This document shows positions 9,254-19,644 of a DNA stretch of 64,000 nucleotides, in pieces. Within the stretch, counting starts at the first letter, position 1. Each line of letters opens with the position of its first letter. The translations under genes were made by a program, and so were the position numbers. The notes under the pieces were generated by a model. It had not been told where the DNA came from. It saw only the letters and a list, made by a program, of their open reading frames with translations, and ran no database searches. Source of the DNA: an uncultured Ruminococcus sp. (GTDB taxonomy: Bacteria > Bacillota > Clostridia > Lachnospirales > Lachnospiraceae); assembly GCA_934359255.1 (NCBI GenBank), contig CAKRLG010000005.1, positions 96,997 to 160,996 of the forward strand, in the 5' to 3' direction.

Positions 9254-9574
9254 TTATGCAGTTGCGTCAGATGCTTTTTCTACTTCTGCGATGGCTGCTT
9301 TTTTCATTGGGATTCGGCAATTTTTGTTGTTTCCGAATTCTACGATTACATCTTCGTCGGTGATATCGATAATAACTCCGTAGAAACCACCGGTGGTAAC
9401 TACTGCATCGCCTACTTCCATATCATTCAGCATAGCTGTGACACGTTTCTGTTCTTTTTTCTGAGGACGGATCATCAGAAAATACATCAGAGCAAACATG
9501 ATTACCAGCATAACGATCATATAGATGGTGCTTGCTGCTCCTGCTGCCTGTGTTGAAGTCATTACTACTCCCAT
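9254..9574 (-). CDS. yajC: Preprotein translocase accessory subunit YajC
   Basis: 106-residue protein with one N-terminal membrane helix (residues about 14-37, ASTIYMIVMLVIMFALMYFL) followed by the family signature MIRPQKKEQKR and a small cytosolic beta domain (VGDAVVTTGGFYGVI). YajC associates with SecDF in the holotranslocon. AGGAGG lies seven bases before the ATG. It follows tgt on the same strand, the classical tgt-yajC order, and a terminator follows it. secDF is not seen here. Confidence 0.92.
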   Translation of the reverse strand: MGVVMTSTQAAGAASTIYMIVMLVIMFALMYFLMIRPQKKEQKRVTAMLNDMEVGDAVVTTGGFYGVIIDITDEDVIVEFGNNKNCRIPMKKAAIAEVEKASDATA

Positions 9575-9600
9575 TGCGCATTCCTCCTGCTTTTTCTATT

Positions 9601-9634
9601 GTAACCTTCCATATGTTCTATACAGTGCAGTTAC
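9601..9634 (-). repeat. Leader inverted repeat, possible copy 3 (yajC)
   Basis: In the yajC sense direction GTAACTGCAC is followed by AAGGTTAC, ending 27 bases before the ATG. Position matches the other leader copies, but only about six bases pair well, so membership of the family is tentative. Confidence 0.4.
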
Positions 9635-9720
9635 CTTTTGTTCCGTTTTTCGGACGTTATTACTAATATACACAAAAACAGGGGTTCCATCAAGCTGTTT
9701 TTGATATTTTTATTGTTTTT

Positions 9721-10857
9721 TTACTTTTTGTCGTTTTCCAAGAAACCTTCCAGTTTCTGTTTTTTATATTCTTTGTATCTGCCTTCTTCGATGGCCTGAC
9801 GGATCTCGCTCATCATTGTGTTGTAGAAATACAGATTATGCAGAACACAGAGACGCATTCCCAGCATCTCTTTTGCTTTTAACAGATGACGGATATAGCC
9901 GCGGCTGTAATTTCGACAGGCCGGACACTGGCATCCTTCTTCAATCGGACGTTGATCCAGTTCATATTTGGCATTGAACAGGTTTCTCTTGCCCTGGTTG
10001 GTGTATACATGTCCGTGACGGCCGTTTCGACTCGGATATACACAGTCAAAAAAGTCCACACCACGGTCAACAGCTTCGAGAATGTTTGCCGGAGTTCCGA
10101 CACCCATCAGGTAGGTTGGTTTTTCCAGTGGCAGATGTGGTACGGTCACATCCAGGATATGATACATTTCTTCGTGACTCTCTCCTACAGCCAGTCCACC
10201 TACCGCATAACCATCCAGATTCATCTCACTGATCGCTTTTGCGTGGTCGATACGGATATCATCAAAGATAGCTCCCTGATTGATACCGAACAGCAACTGA
10301 TTTTTATTGATAGTATCTTCCAGGCTGTTCAGTCTGGCCATCTCGGTTTTACATCTTGCCAGCCAGCGAGTGGTTCTTGCCACGGAATTCTCCACATAGC
10401 TTCGTTCTGCCACACTGGACGGGCACTCATCGAAGGCCATCGCGATGGTGGAAGCCAGGTTGGACTGGATCTGCATACTCTCTTCCGGACCCATGAAGAT
10501 TTTGTGACCATCAATATGAGAGCGGAAGGTTACGCCTTCTTCTTTGATCTTTCTCAACCCCGCCAGGGAAAATACCTGAAATCCGCCGGAATCCGTAAGG
10601 ATCGGACGATCCCAGTTCATGAATTTGTGGAGGCCTCCCATCTGTTTTACGATTTTATCACCCGGGCGCACATGGAGATGGTAGGTATTGGACAGTTCTA
10701 CCTGTGTGCCTATTTCTTTTAAATCTGTGGTCGCCACCGCTCCTTTGATGGCTGCGGCAGTACCTACGTTCATAAATACCGGAGTCTGGATGGTTCCGTG
10801 AACGGTCTGAAACTCTGCACGTTTTGCATTTCCATCTCTGGCTATGATCTTATACAT
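9721..10857 (-). CDS. tgt: tRNA-guanine transglycosylase
   Basis: Exchanges guanine-34 for queuine or preQ1 in tRNAs for Asp, Asn, His and Tyr. The 378 residues contain the substrate loop DSGGFQVFSL, the second active-site segment FDCVYPSRNGRHG with the catalytic Asp, the GGLAVGE motif and the zinc site CQCPACRNYSRGYIRH. The length is normal for a bacterial Tgt. A promoter at 10996-11024 gives it a 130-nt leader containing the hairpin ATTATTGC/GCAATAAT; I see no preQ1 riboswitch. No other queuosine genes are in the window. Confidence 0.95.
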   Translation of the reverse strand: MYKIIARDGNAKRAEFQTVHGTIQTPVFMNVGTAAAIKGAVATTDLKEIGTQVELSNTYHLHVRPGDKIVKQMGGLHKFMNWDRPILTDSGGFQVFSLAGLRKIKEEGVTFRSHIDGHKIFMGPEESMQIQSNLASTIAMAFDECPSSVAERSYVENSVARTTRWLARCKTEMARLNSLEDTINKNQLLFGINQGAIFDDIRIDHAKAISEMNLDGYAVGGLAVGESHEEMYHILDVTVPHLPLEKPTYLMGVGTPANILEAVDRGVDFFDCVYPSRNGRHGHVYTNQGKRNLFNAKYELDQRPIEEGCQCPACRNYSRGYIRHLLKAKEMLGMRLCVLHNLYFYNTMMSEIRQAIEEGRYKEYKKQKLEGFLENDKK

Positions 10858-10995
10858 AATTTTATCACCTTTCTCTTATCTTTTACCGGATGTTCCGGCA
10901 TATGATCCATATGTTCAGTTTTCTGATCCTCTGGTTGTAAAACATTATTGCTTTTGTCTGCAATAATTCCCATGTTCTTTCATACAGTACCGCTT

Positions 10996-11024
10996 ATTAT
11001 ATCTGTTTCTGCCTTTTTTTTCAA
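10996..11024 (-). promoter_or_regulatory. Promoter of tgt-yajC
   Basis: Minus strand TTGAAA (11024-11019), 17-bp spacer, TATAAT (11001-10996), a near-consensus sigma-A promoter. It is divergent from the activase promoter 55 bases away. Confidence 0.75.
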
Positions 11025-11078
11025 TAAATATTTCACAATTATTTTCTCTTTTTTTAAGGATTATCTCTTTTTTCCACA

Positions 11079-11107
11079 TTGCCATATTCCAATAAATGTC
11101 ATATAAT
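11079..11107 (+). promoter_or_regulatory. Promoter of the activase gene
   Basis: TTGCCA (11079-11084), 17-bp spacer, TATAAT (11102-11107). The transcript would start near 11114 and carry about 200 nt of leader with a GTATG/CATAC hairpin and a copy of the GTAAC repeat. I could not assign a riboswitch. Confidence 0.7.
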
Positions 11108-11264
11108 AAGTCAGTCTGGATTTTCGGACACGTTCCTATTTAAATATGTAACTGTTTGTATGACAGTTTTCATACATGACAATGTAGGATCCGTAAAAAT
11201 TAATCCCTTTGTGGCATTCCATCTGTTTTCTTTTCATGAATGGCGGGATGCACGCAGACACCTA

Positions 11265-11293
11265 TGTAACTGTTGAAACACAGAAACGGTTAC
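11265..11293 (+). repeat. Leader inverted repeat, copy 4 (activase)
   Basis: GTAACTGTT and AACGGTTAC pair at eight or nine positions (one T-G) around an AAACACAG-like loop. It ends about 20 bases before the AGGAGG of the activase gene. Confidence 0.5.
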
Positions 11294-11315
11294 TCATATA
11301 CATACAGAAAAGGAG

Positions 11316-14300
11316 GTGGCAGTTATTACTGCTACAACAAACAACACACCAAATTATACCCTGGGAATCGATATCGGTTCCACCACGGTTAAAATTGCCA
11401 TTCTGGATGAATCTCATCAGATTCTGTTTGCTGACTATGAACGGCATTTTGCCAATATTCAGGAGACTCTGGCTTCCCTTCTGTCAAAAGCCATTGATAA
11501 ACTGGGAGAGATGACCGTACATCCGGTTATCACCGGTTCCGGCGGACTGGCTCTTGCCAATCATCTGGAAGTTCCTTTTGTACAGGAAGTAATTGCAGTA
11601 TCTTCCTCGTTGCAGGAACTTGCCCCAAAGACAGATGTAGCCATCGAGCTTGGCGGTGAGGATGCCAAAATCATTTACTTTGAGGGTGGCAACATCGAAC
11701 AGCGTATGAACGGTATCTGTGCCGGTGGTACAGGATCCTTCATCGACCAGATGGCTTCCCTGTTACAGACCGATGCTACCGGACTGAACGAATATGCTAA
11801 AAATTATCAGGCTCTGTATCCGATCGCAGCCCGCTGCGGTGTATTTGCAAAATCAGACATCCAGCCGCTGATCAACGATGGTGCTACCAAAGAAGACCTG
11901 TCTGCTTCTATTTTCCAGGCAGTTGTCAACCAGACCATCAGTGGACTGGCCTGCGGAAAACCGATCCGCGGTCATATCGCATTTCTTGGTGGTCCGCTGC
12001 ATTTCCTGTCCGAGTTAAAACAGGCATTTATCCGTACTCTGAAACTGGACGAGGAGCATACGATCGTACCGGAGAATTCTCATCTGTTCGCAGCCATCGG
12101 TTCCGCACTGAATGCCAAAGAAGAGGTTTCCGTCTCCCTGTCTGCTCTGAAAGAACGGATGGCGCAGTCTATCAAACTGGATTTTGAAGTTGCACGTATG
12201 GAACCGCTGTTCGCTTCACAGGAAGACTATGATGCATTTAACGAACGCCAGAGCCAGTACAACGTAGCCACCGGTGACCTGGCTTCCTATGAAGGCAATT
12301 GTTTCCTTGGTATCGATGCAGGATCCACCACAACAAAAGCCGCTCTGGTCGGTGAAGATGGTTCCCTGCTTTATTCGTTTTATGACAACAACAACGGTAA
12401 TCCCCTGGCAACCACCATCCGTGCCGTACAGGAAATCTATTCCCAGATGCCGGATACTGCCCGGATCGCCTACTCCTGCTCCACCGGTTACGGTGAAGCA
12501 CTGATCAAAGCTGCTTTGATGCTTGACGAGGGCGAAGTTGAAACCGTGTCCCATTATTACGCAGCTGCATTCTTTGATCCGAAGGTAGACTGTATCCTCG
12601 ATATCGGCGGTCAGGATATGAAATGTATCAAGATCAAGAATCAGACCGTAGACAGCGTACAGTTAAATGAAGCCTGTTCTTCCGGATGCGGTTCCTTCAT
12701 CGAGACCTTTGCAAAATCCCTGAACTACAGCGTACAGGATTTTGCTAAAGCAGCTTTATTTGCAGAAAATCCCATCGATCTCGGTACCAGATGTACCGTA
12801 TTCATGAACTCCAAAGTAAAGCAGGCTCAGAAAGAAGGCGCTTCCGTGGCGGATATCTCCGCCGGTCTGGCTTACTCTGTTATCAAGAATGCGTTATATA
12901 AAGTAATTAAGGTTTCTGATGCTTCTGAGCTTGGTAAAAATATTGTTGTACAGGGTGGTACGTTCTATAACGATGCTGTACTTCGAAGCTTTGAAAGGAT
13001 TGCCAACTGCGAAGCGATCCGCCCGGACATTGCAGGTATCATGGGTGCTTTCGGTGCCGCTCTGATCGCAAGAGAACGTTTCGAAGATGGCAAAGATACA
13101 ACCATGCTCTCCATCGACAAGATCAATGATCTGAAATACACCACCAGCATGGCAAACTGTAAGGGATGTACCAACAGCTGCCGTCTGACCATCAACCGTT
13201 TCTCCGGCGGCCGTCAGTATATCAGCGGTAACCGTTGCGAACGTGGTATCGGAAAGCAGAAAAATAAAGAGAATATACCGAACCTGTTTGATTACAAATA
13301 CAAAAAGATCTTCGGTTATACACCCCTTGATGCCGATCAGGCTGTCCGCGGTAAAGTAGGTATCCCGAGAGTCCTGAATATGTTCGAGAACTATCCGTTC
13401 TGGTTCACCTTCTTTACGAAGCTGAAATATCAGGTGGTACTTTCTCCTACTTCCAACCGTAAGATCTACGAACTGGGTATCGAGTCTATCCCGAGTGAGT
13501 CCGAATGTTATCCGGCAAAACTGGCACATGGTCATGTGACCTGGCTGCTCCGCCAGGGTGTGAAGTTTATCTTCTATCCGTGTATCCCATACGAGCGTAC
13601 CGAGTTCCCGGAAGCGATCAACCATTACAACTGCCCGATCGTTACCTCTTATGCAGAGAATATTAAAAATAATGTAGACGAATTAAATGATCCGTCCATC
13701 ACCTTCCGCAATCCGTTCCTGGCTCTGACGAATGAGGAGACAGCCACAAAGCGCCTGGTGGAGGAATTCTCCGATCTTCCGAAAGAAGAAGTTCTGGAAG
13801 CGGCACATGCTGCGTGGGTAGAACTGGAGCATATGAGAAACGATATCCGCAGAAAGGGAGAAGAAACCCTTCGCTATATGGAAGAAACCGGAAGACGCGG
13901 TATCGTTCTTGCCGGTCGTCCCTACCATATAGATCCTGAGATCCATCATGGTATCCCGGATATGATTAATTCCTACGGAATCGCTGTACTTACTGAGGAT
14001 TCTGTGTCTCATCTGGCACCGCTGGAACGTCCGCTTCGTGTCAATGACCAGTGGATGTATCATACCAGACTTTATGCTGCGGCAAACTTTGTCAAAGAAC
14101 GTGACGATCTGGATCTGATCCAGTTGAACTCCTTCGGCTGCGGTCTGGATGCCGTAACCACCGATGAGGTACAGGAGATTCTTTCCAACAGCGGAAAGAT
14201 CTACACCTGCCTGAAGATTGACGAGGTTAACAATCTCGGTGCCGCACGTATCCGTGTACGTTCTCTGCTGGCTGCTATCCGCACCAGACAGAAACAGAAA

Positions 14301-15569
14301 GAAAAACGTGTGATTCAGCCGTCTTCCATCAAACGGGTACCATTTACCGAAGAGATGCGAAAAGACTACACCATCCTCTGTCCTCAGATGTCTCCGATCC
14401 ATTTTAAGATCCTGGAGGCAGGCTTCAATGCCAGCGGCTATCATCTGGAAGTCCTTCCGAATGATAATAAAGAGGCCGTCGATGTAGGACTGAAATATGT
14501 AAATAACGATGCCTGCTACCCGTCCCTGATGGTTGTCGGACAGATCATGCAGGCGCTGTTATCCGGCAAATATGATCTGAATAAAGTAGCCATCATCATG
14601 TCCCAGACCGGTGGTGGATGTCGTGCTTCCAACTATATCGGATTCATCCGACGTGCGTTAAATAAGGCAGATATGGGACATATTCCGGTAATTTCCATCA
14701 ACCTGAGTGGTCTGGAGAGCAACCCTGGCTTCAAGATCACACCTGGCCTGGCCCGCAGACTGGCTTACGGATGTATCTTCGGTGATATCCTGATGAAATG
14801 TGTTTATCGGATGCGTCCTTATGAGATCAAAAAAGGATCCACAAACCGCTTACATAAAAAATGGGAGAAAATCTGTATCGACTTTGTCTCCGGCAAGCAC
14901 CTGAGTCATACTCGGTTTAAACAGATCTGCCGCACGATCATCCATGATTTTGACCGTCTGCCGATCGATGAGAAGTTAAAGAAACCGAAAGTCGGTATCG
15001 TAGGAGAGATCCTGGTAAAATTCCTTCCTGCTGCCAACAATCATCTGGCAGAGCTTCTGGAACAGGAAGGTGCCGAAGCTGTCGTTCCGGATCTGGTTGA
15101 TTTCATGTGCTACTGTTTCTACAACCAGAACTTCAAGCACGAGAAACTGGGCTTTAAGAAGACTTCCGCTATCACCGGAAATGCCGGTATCGCCGCTATC
15201 AACTGGCTGCGCAGTGCTGCTACCGAAGAATTCAAGAAGAGCCGTCACTTTGATCCGCCGGCAAATATCTCGGATCTCGCCCGCATGGCTGCACCGATCG
15301 TATCCATGGGTAACCAGACCGGTGAAGGATGGTTTCTGACCGGCGAGATGATGGAACTGATCCATGGCGGTACACAGAATATTGTTTGTACTCAGCCATT
15401 CGGATGCCTGCCGAACCACATCGTTGGTAAAGGTGTTATCAAAGCGATCCGCAGAAGCCATCCGGAAGCAAATATTGTCGCCATCGACTACGATCCGGGA
15501 GCATCTGAAGTAAACCAGCTGAACCGTATCAAACTGATGCTGTCTACGGCTGTGAAGAATATGAAGTAA
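11316..15569 (+). CDS. Giant acyl-CoA dehydratase activase-related protein (double ASKHA + DUF2229)
   Basis: 1,417-residue cytosolic protein of the BadF/BcrA/HgdC ATPase family. Two ASKHA ATPase domains follow one another: [13 protein letters not shown] at residues about 17-29 and [14 protein letters not shown] at about 330. Each carries the cluster-cysteine pairs known from HgdC ([10 protein letters not shown] and [18 protein letters not shown] and RCTVFMNS). A cysteine motif [10 protein letters not shown] follows near residue 614, then a DUF2229 region from about 680 and a C-terminal part resembling dehydratase subunits. The family is presumed to couple ATP hydrolysis to low-potential electron transfer; the substrate is unknown. 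The listed GTG overlaps AGGAGG (11311-11316), so ATT at 11325 may be the real start. Monocistronic. Confidence 0.9.
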   Translation: MAVITATTNNTPNYTLGIDIGSTTVKIAILDESHQILFADYERHFANIQETLASLLSKAIDKLGEMTVHPVITGSGGLALANHLEVPFVQEVIAVSSSLQELAPKTDVAIELGGEDAKIIYFEGGNIEQRMNGICAGGTGSFIDQMASLLQTDATGLNEYAKNYQALYPIAARCGVFAKSDIQPLINDGATKEDLSASIFQAVVNQTISGLACGKPIRGHIAFLGGPLHFLSELKQAFIRTLKLDEEHTIVPENSHLFAAIGSALNAKEEVSVSLSALKERMAQSIKLDFEVARMEPLFASQEDYDAFNERQSQYNVATGDLASYEGNCFLGIDAGSTTTKAALVGEDGSLLYSFYDNNNGNPLATTIRAVQEIYSQMPDTARIAYSCSTGYGEALIKAALMLDEGEVETVSHYYAAAFFDPKVDCILDIGGQDMKCIKIKNQTVDSVQLNEACSSGCGSFIETFAKSLNYSVQDFAKAALFAENPIDLGTRCTVFMNSKVKQAQKEGASVADISAGLAYSVIKNALYKVIKVSDASELGKNIVVQGGTFYNDAVLRSFERIANCEAIRPDIAGIMGAFGAALIARERFEDGKDTTMLSIDKINDLKYTTSMANCKGCTNSCRLTINRFSGGRQYISGNRCERGIGKQKNKENIPNLFDYKYKKIFGYTPLDADQAVRGKVGIPRVLNMFENYPFWFTFFTKLKYQVVLSPTSNRKIYELGIESIPSESECYPAKLAHGHVTWLLRQGVKFIFYPCIPYERTEFPEAINHYNCPIVTSYAENIKNNVDELNDPSITFRNPFLALTNEETATKRLVEEFSDLPKEEVLEAAHAAWVELEHMRNDIRRKGEETLRYMEETGRRGIVLAGRPYHIDPEIHHGIPDMINSYGIAVLTEDSVSHLAPLERPLRVNDQWMYHTRLYAAANFVKERDDLDLIQLNSFGCGLDAVTTDEVQEILSNSGKIYTCLKIDEVNNLGAARIRVRSLLAAIRTRQKQKEKRVIQPSSIKRVPFTEEMRKDYTILCPQMSPIHFKILEAGFNASGYHLEVLPNDNKEAVDVGLKYVNNDACYPSLMVVGQIMQALLSGKYDLNKVAIIMSQTGGGCRASNYIGFIRRALNKADMGHIPVISINLSGLESNPGFKITPGLARRLAYGCIFGDILMKCVYRMRPYEIKKGSTNRLHKKWEKICIDFVSGKHLSHTRFKQICRTIIHDFDRLPIDEKLKKPKVGIVGEILVKFLPAANNHLAELLEQEGAEAVVPDLVDFMCYCFYNQNFKHEKLGFKKTSAITGNAGIAAINWLRSAATEEFKKSRHFDPPANISDLARMAAPIVSMGNQTGEGWFLTGEMMELIHGGTQNIVCTQPFGCLPNHIVGKGVIKAIRRSHPEANIVAIDYDPGASEVNQLNRIKLMLSTAVKNMK

Positions 15570-15589
15570 ACGCAGAACGATTGTCTAAT

Positions 15590-15645
15590 AATAAACGGAC
15601 TGAAGATTTGTCATAGAACGCTTCTTCAGTCCGTTTATTTTTAAT
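15590..15645 (+). terminator. Terminator of the activase gene
   Basis: AATAAACGGACTGAAGA pairs with TCTTCAGTCCGTTTATT and is followed by a T run, 20 bases after the stop codon. Confidence 0.85.
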
Positions 15646-15693
15646 TCACATAAAATTGTTCTCCTGTAACAGGCTCAAAATATGTCAAGACAA

Positions 15694-15722
15694 CGTAACT
15701 GTTCAGTACCTTCACAGTTACG
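15694..15722. repeat. GTAAC inverted repeat, copy 5
   Basis: CGTAACTGT (15694-15702) and ACAGTTACG (15714-15722) are perfectly complementary. It lies between the activase terminator and the end of the thioesterase gene, so this copy is not in a 5' leader. Confidence 0.6.
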
Positions 15723-15778
15723 ACATCTCCCTATACCACCTCTGCCTGTCAATCATCAACTTCCGCAAATTTTTCTCT

Positions 15779-16264
15779 CTAAAATCCTTCCCGTCTCCGC
15801 TGTTTTCTCAGCTGATACCGTTTTTGTCCGCCTTCCCATTCGGCTTTGTCATTTTCCGACTCCAGGATCAGTCCCGGTACCGGGATCGGGTGATGATGTT
15901 CGTCGACAGCAACCATTACCACATAGGCCCGATTGATCACTTTCCGGATCCCGTGTCGGCTCTCTACATACGTATCCACACGTACTTCCATAGAAGTTCT
16001 TCCCACATAAGTAATCTTGCCCCGAAGAACTACCACATCATTTACCGTAGCTCCTTCTTTGAAATTCAGATTATCAATCGCCGCTGTTGTAATATCCGCC
16101 TCACAATGCCGCATCGCCACGATACTGGCGATCTCATCGATCCAGCCCATCAGCTGTCCGCCGAACAAATTGCCGTAACAGTTCAGATAATTGGGGCGCA
16201 TCAGATAAGTCTGTTCCGTCTGGGAATCCACTACCCGCTTGCATGGTCTTTGTGTTTCTTCCAT
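15779..16264 (-). CDS. Acyl-CoA thioesterase, hotdog fold (YciA/BACH type)
   Basis: 161 residues. After a short N-terminal segment comes NCYGNLFGGQLMGWIDEIAS, the hotdog helix with the catalytic Asp/Asn region of the YciA and acyl-CoA hydrolase family, then strands with VLRGKITYVGRTSMEVRVD. Such enzymes hydrolyse acyl-CoA to free acid and CoA in the cytosol. The basic C-terminal tail is variable in the family. It appears to be monocistronic, with a terminator for the neighbouring flippase gene upstream. Confidence 0.85.
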   Translation of the reverse strand: MEETQRPCKRVVDSQTEQTYLMRPNYLNCYGNLFGGQLMGWIDEIASIVAMRHCEADITTAAIDNLNFKEGATVNDVVVLRGKITYVGRTSMEVRVDTYVESRHGIRKVINRAYVVMVAVDEHHHPIPVPGLILESENDKAEWEGGQKRYQLRKQRRREGF

Positions 16265-16349
16265 TATAATATCCTTCTTTCCAACACTTTATCGCGTTAT
16301 TCCAAAGAGTCTCATATGAATATGAACTTTGACTCGTTGCCCGCGTATA

Positions 16350-16398
16350 TGAGATAAAATAAGCAAAGCTGGTATTCTGTTACAGAATTTACCAGCCT
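16350..16398 (-). terminator. Terminator of the flippase-ung unit
   Basis: Minus strand GGCTGGTAAATTCTG pairs with CAGAATACCAGCT, followed by TTGCTTATTTT. It lies about 75 bases after the flippase stop codon. Confidence 0.65.
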
Positions 16399-16408
16399 TA
16401 CCCGATTG

Positions 16409-16453
16409 GCAACCGTTCAGTACCTCGCGGACCATTATCTACTGAATAGTTAC
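16409..16453 (-). repeat. GTAAC inverted repeat, copy 6
   Basis: Minus strand GTAACTATTCAGTAG (from 16453) and GGTACTGAACGGTTGC (to 16409) form imperfect arms. It sits between the flippase stop codon and its terminator, i.e. in a 3' untranslated region. Confidence 0.6.
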
Positions 16454-16470
16454 TCAAATTGTTTTTATGC

Positions 16471-18093
16471 TTACCGAAATACTTTCAGAATCCGCAGTAC
16501 TTTCACCACATAATTTCCCATTGGGAACCGGCGCATCTGCTCTGCGGTCGTTTTTGTGACGATCACATACAGGATCAGATATACCATCGCAGCCAGAAGT
16601 ACCGAAACACCCAGGCACACGATACGGATCGGCACCAGAAGATGCAGTCCGTAATATACCACCCAGGCTACTACGCCCATACCTGCTGCGGCTGTCAGCG
16701 GTTTTCCGTAACCGTTGATAAAATCATTTTTATGACCCAGATATTTTTTCAGAGACATTGCATTTAACACACACATTGCCACTGCAAATACCAGACTCGC
16801 GATCAGTACCGAGAAAACGCCCATCTGTGGAGCCACAAAAGAACAGATTGCCACAGTGATCACGTTCAGTACCAGAGAAATCGCAGAGTTTCGAAGTGGG
16901 ATTCTCGCTTTACCGATGGCCTGCAGGACACCGTTGGTGATCGTAGACAGTGCAGAAAAGATAACTGTCACAGAGCCTGCCAGAAGCAACTGTCCGGACA
17001 GTGTTCCACTGGACGGAAACAGTACTTTGGTGATCGGGAATGCCAGAACGGCAAGTCCGACAGCCGCTGGGATACACAGAAACATGGTCAGCTGAATGCC
17101 CTCATTGATCTTCTCATTTGCCTCTTTATACTCATTTTTGATAAATCTTGTCGCAATCTCCGGCATCATCGCAGAGGAGGTTGCACTTGAGAGCGCCAGC
17201 GGAATATTGATCAGCGTAATATAGTAATTACTGTACTCTCCCCACTGACCACTGACTGCTTTTGCCGCAATCCCCTTCATATTCAGGATATCCGAGAAAA
17301 TTTTGGAGTCCAGATAACTGCTGGCATTGTATACAAAAGTATTAAAAATAATAGGCGTTACCATCAGGAAGATGATCTTCATGACTCCCGCCATGGACTC
17401 TTCCTGGGTATGTTTGTCCCGGGCAATCTTTTTGTGGATTGATTTTCTGTTTGCCGCGTATACGATCAGCATAAATGCCAGACCGGTCAGAACACCGGCT
17501 CCGGTACCCATCGCACCGCCGGCCGCACCATAGATGGCATGGGTCTCTTCATCCACTGCAAAGTTCTTGATCAACAGCCACGCAGCCAGAATACTGACGA
17601 TCGCATTGGCAATCTGTTCCAGAATCTGCGAGATCGAGGTCGGCATCATCGTGCTATGCGCCTGGAAATATCCACGCATAACACCGAGGATCGCAGAAAA
17701 GAAAATCGTCGGCGCCAACATCCGAAGTGCCAGAAGCGCCTGCTGCTGGTTGACCGGAAGCAGATAATTCCCGAAGAAAAACGCAACCAGAGCTGCCGCT
17801 CCACCTACGATCATCGCATATAATAATGCCCCGTGAAATACCTTCTGGGCATTTCGATACTGTTTCAGTGCCAGACGTTCCGAAACGACTTTTGATACCG
17901 CCATCGGAATACTGTAGGCAGAGATCAGAAGCAAAATAACATATACATTATTTGCATATCCGTAATAACCAAGGCCTACCGTTCCCAGCACGACTCCCAG
18001 AGGACTACGGTACAAAAGACCGATCACCCTGGAAATCAGAGTCGCCATCATCAGAAATGAGGCATTTTTCACTAATCCATTTTTCTCACTCAT
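16471..18093 (-). CDS. SpoVB/YtgP-type MOP-superfamily lipid flippase
   Basis: 540-residue polytopic membrane protein. The N-terminus ASFLMMATLISRVIGLLYRSPLG is the MviN/SpoVB signature, and about 13-14 hydrophobic segments continue to the C-terminus. It is probably a lipid-linked oligosaccharide (lipid II or wall polymer precursor) flippase; Bacillus has several such paralogues (SpoVB, YtgP/MurJ, YkvU), and I cannot tell which is the orthologue. It starts 14 bases after the ung stop codon, so the two are cotranscribed. Confidence 0.85.
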   Translation of the reverse strand: MSEKNGLVKNASFLMMATLISRVIGLLYRSPLGVVLGTVGLGYYGYANNVYVILLLISAYSIPMAVSKVVSERLALKQYRNAQKVFHGALLYAMIVGGAAALVAFFFGNYLLPVNQQQALLALRMLAPTIFFSAILGVMRGYFQAHSTMMPTSISQILEQIANAIVSILAAWLLIKNFAVDEETHAIYGAAGGAMGTGAGVLTGLAFMLIVYAANRKSIHKKIARDKHTQEESMAGVMKIIFLMVTPIIFNTFVYNASSYLDSKIFSDILNMKGIAAKAVSGQWGEYSNYYITLINIPLALSSATSSAMMPEIATRFIKNEYKEANEKINEGIQLTMFLCIPAAVGLAVLAFPITKVLFPSSGTLSGQLLLAGSVTVIFSALSTITNGVLQAIGKARIPLRNSAISLVLNVITVAICSFVAPQMGVFSVLIASLVFAVAMCVLNAMSLKKYLGHKNDFINGYGKPLTAAAGMGVVAWVVYYGLHLLVPIRIVCLGVSVLLAAMVYLILYVIVTKTTAEQMRRFPMGNYVVKVLRILKVFR

Positions 18094-18107
18094 TGTTTGC
18101 TCCTGCT

Positions 18108-18782
18108 TTATCTGTTTTCTATCTGCCAGTCGATCGGTTCCAGACCGTGTGCGGTCAGATACGCATTTGTCTTACTGAACGGCTTACTTCCGAAGAATCC
18201 ACGGTAAGCCGATAACGGACTCGGATGAGGAGCCTCCAGAATCAGATGTTTGTTCGGATCCAGCATGGTTTTTTTCGCCTGTGCCGGTTTTCCCCAGAGG
18301 ATAAACACCATCGGACGATCCTGTGCGGCAAGCACACGGATAGCCGCATCGGTGAACTCTTCCCAGCCGATGCCACGGTGTGAATTTGCCTGGTGTGCCC
18401 GTACAGTCAGAACGGTGTTTAACATCAGTACACCCTGTCGCGCCCATTTTTCCAGATAACCATTGTTCGGGATATAACAGCCCAGATCATCCTCCAGTTC
18501 CTTATAGATATTCACCAGTGACGGCGGAATCTCCACATCCGGTTTTACCGAAAAACAAAGCCCGTGTGCCTGTCCGTCTCCGTGGTACGGATCCTGTCCG
18601 AGAATCACTACTTTCACCTGATCCAGCGGTGTAAAATGAAACGCATTAAAAATATCATCTCCCGCCGGAAAAATCTGATGGGTTGCATATTCTTTTCCCA
18701 CTGTCTCAAATAATTTTTTATAATAGGGTTTATGAAATTCCCCTTCAAGGGCTTTTGCCCATGCTCCTGAAATCGGAGGCAT
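18108..18782 (-). CDS. ung: Uracil-DNA glycosylase, family 1
   Basis: Base-excision repair enzyme of 224 residues. The catalytic motif VVILGQDPYHGDGQAHGLCF (water-activating Asp) and the C-terminal HPSPLSAYRGFFGS (catalytic His and minor-groove loop) are intact. I start at the ATG at 18782 (MPPISGAWAKAL) because AGGAGG lies just upstream; a frame-open extension of 17 codons has no ribosome-binding site and runs through the repeat at 18807. Followed closely by the flippase gene. Confidence 0.95.
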   Translation of the reverse strand: MPPISGAWAKALEGEFHKPYYKKLFETVGKEYATHQIFPAGDDIFNAFHFTPLDQVKVVILGQDPYHGDGQAHGLCFSVKPDVEIPPSLVNIYKELEDDLGCYIPNNGYLEKWARQGVLMLNTVLTVRAHQANSHRGIGWEEFTDAAIRVLAAQDRPMVFILWGKPAQAKKTMLDPNKHLILEAPHPSPLSAYRGFFGSKPFSKTNAYLTAHGLEPIDWQIENR

Positions 18783-18806
18783 ATGCCCTCCTCCTCTCCT
18801 GTACTC

Positions 18807-18855
18807 ATAACTGTTCCGTATCTTTCTTTTCACCGTTATCTGCAGAACAATTACG
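18807..18855 (-). repeat. Leader inverted repeat, copy 7 (ung)
   Basis: Sense direction CGTAATTGTTCTGCAG (from 18855) and CGGAACAGTTAT (to 18807), 25 bases before the ung ATG and abutting the purine-rich ribosome-binding site. It also fills the short gap to hisF. Confidence 0.55.
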
Positions 18856-18881
18856 CATTTTTTCTATCGATTTCCGACATT

Positions 18882-19643
18882 TTACAGCCGTACCGGAAGC
18901 CCTCTGTCGCGAAGATACTCTTTTACCTCACGAATCTCCAGCTCTTTATAATGGAACAGAGAAGCCGCCAGAGCCGCATCTGCTCCGCCCTCTGTCAGTG
19001 CATCATAAAAATGCTCCAGAGTTCCTGCTCCACCGGAAGCAATGACCGGAATGGATACCGCATCCGCGATCGCACGGGTCAGTTTCAGATCATATCCTGC
19101 TTTTGTGCCATCTCCATCCATACTGGTCAGAAGAATCTCTCCTGCACCCAGGGATTCTGCTTTTTTCGCCCATTCCACAGCGTCCAGTCCCACATCGATC
19201 CGGCCACCATTTTTGTAAACATTCCAGCCGGAACCGTCTGCCCGCTGTTTCGCATCGATAGCGACCACCACGCACTGACTTCCGAACTTCAACGCCGCCT
19301 CATGGATCAGTTCCGGACGATTTAAGGCAGAAGAATTAATAGAAATCTTATCTGCACCTTCCCGTAAAAGCAAACGGAAATCCTCCACAGTACGGATACC
19401 GCCGCCTACGGTAAACGGGATAAATACATTCGCTGCCACTTTCCGCACCATATCCACCACCGTATTCCGGTTATCCGAGGAAGCTGTGATATCCAGAAAA
19501 ACGACCTCATCCGCACCGGCCTCGTCATACGCTTTTGCTACTGCCACCGGATCTCCCGCATCCTGAAGATTGACAAAATTCACACCTTTTACTACTCTTC
19601 CATTATTGACATCCAGACATGGAATAATTCTTTTTGTCAGCAT
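18882..19643 (-). CDS. hisF: Imidazole glycerol phosphate synthase, cyclase subunit
   Basis: 253-residue beta/alpha barrel that joins PRFAR with ammonia from HisH to make imidazole glycerol phosphate and AICAR. It begins [20 protein letters not shown], with catalytic Asp residues in ACLDV-type strand 1 and [10 protein letters not shown] of strand 5. The ATG at 19643 is preceded by a G-rich ribosome-binding site and gives the family's standard length. It follows hisH with one base between, so the two halves of the enzyme are translated together. No other his genes occur here, and no obvious terminator follows. Confidence 0.95.
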   Translation of the reverse strand: MLTKRIIPCLDVNNGRVVKGVNFVNLQDAGDPVAVAKAYDEAGADEVVFLDITASSDNRNTVVDMVRKVAANVFIPFTVGGGIRTVEDFRLLLREGADKISINSSALNRPELIHEAALKFGSQCVVVAIDAKQRADGSGWNVYKNGGRIDVGLDAVEWAKKAESLGAGEILLTSMDGDGTKAGYDLKLTRAIADAVSIPVIASGGAGTLEHFYDALTEGGADAALAASLFHYKELEIREVKEYLRDRGLPVRL

Positions 19644-19644
19644 C

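Noticed and set aside
10858-10995. preQ1 riboswitch in the tgt leader
   Set aside because: The leader has palindromes but no preQ1-I or preQ1-II consensus that I can find.
12216-13625. Long reverse-strand open frames inside the activase gene
   Set aside because: They are shadows of a gene with clear ASKHA and DUF2229 motifs and have no ribosome-binding sites or recognisable domains.
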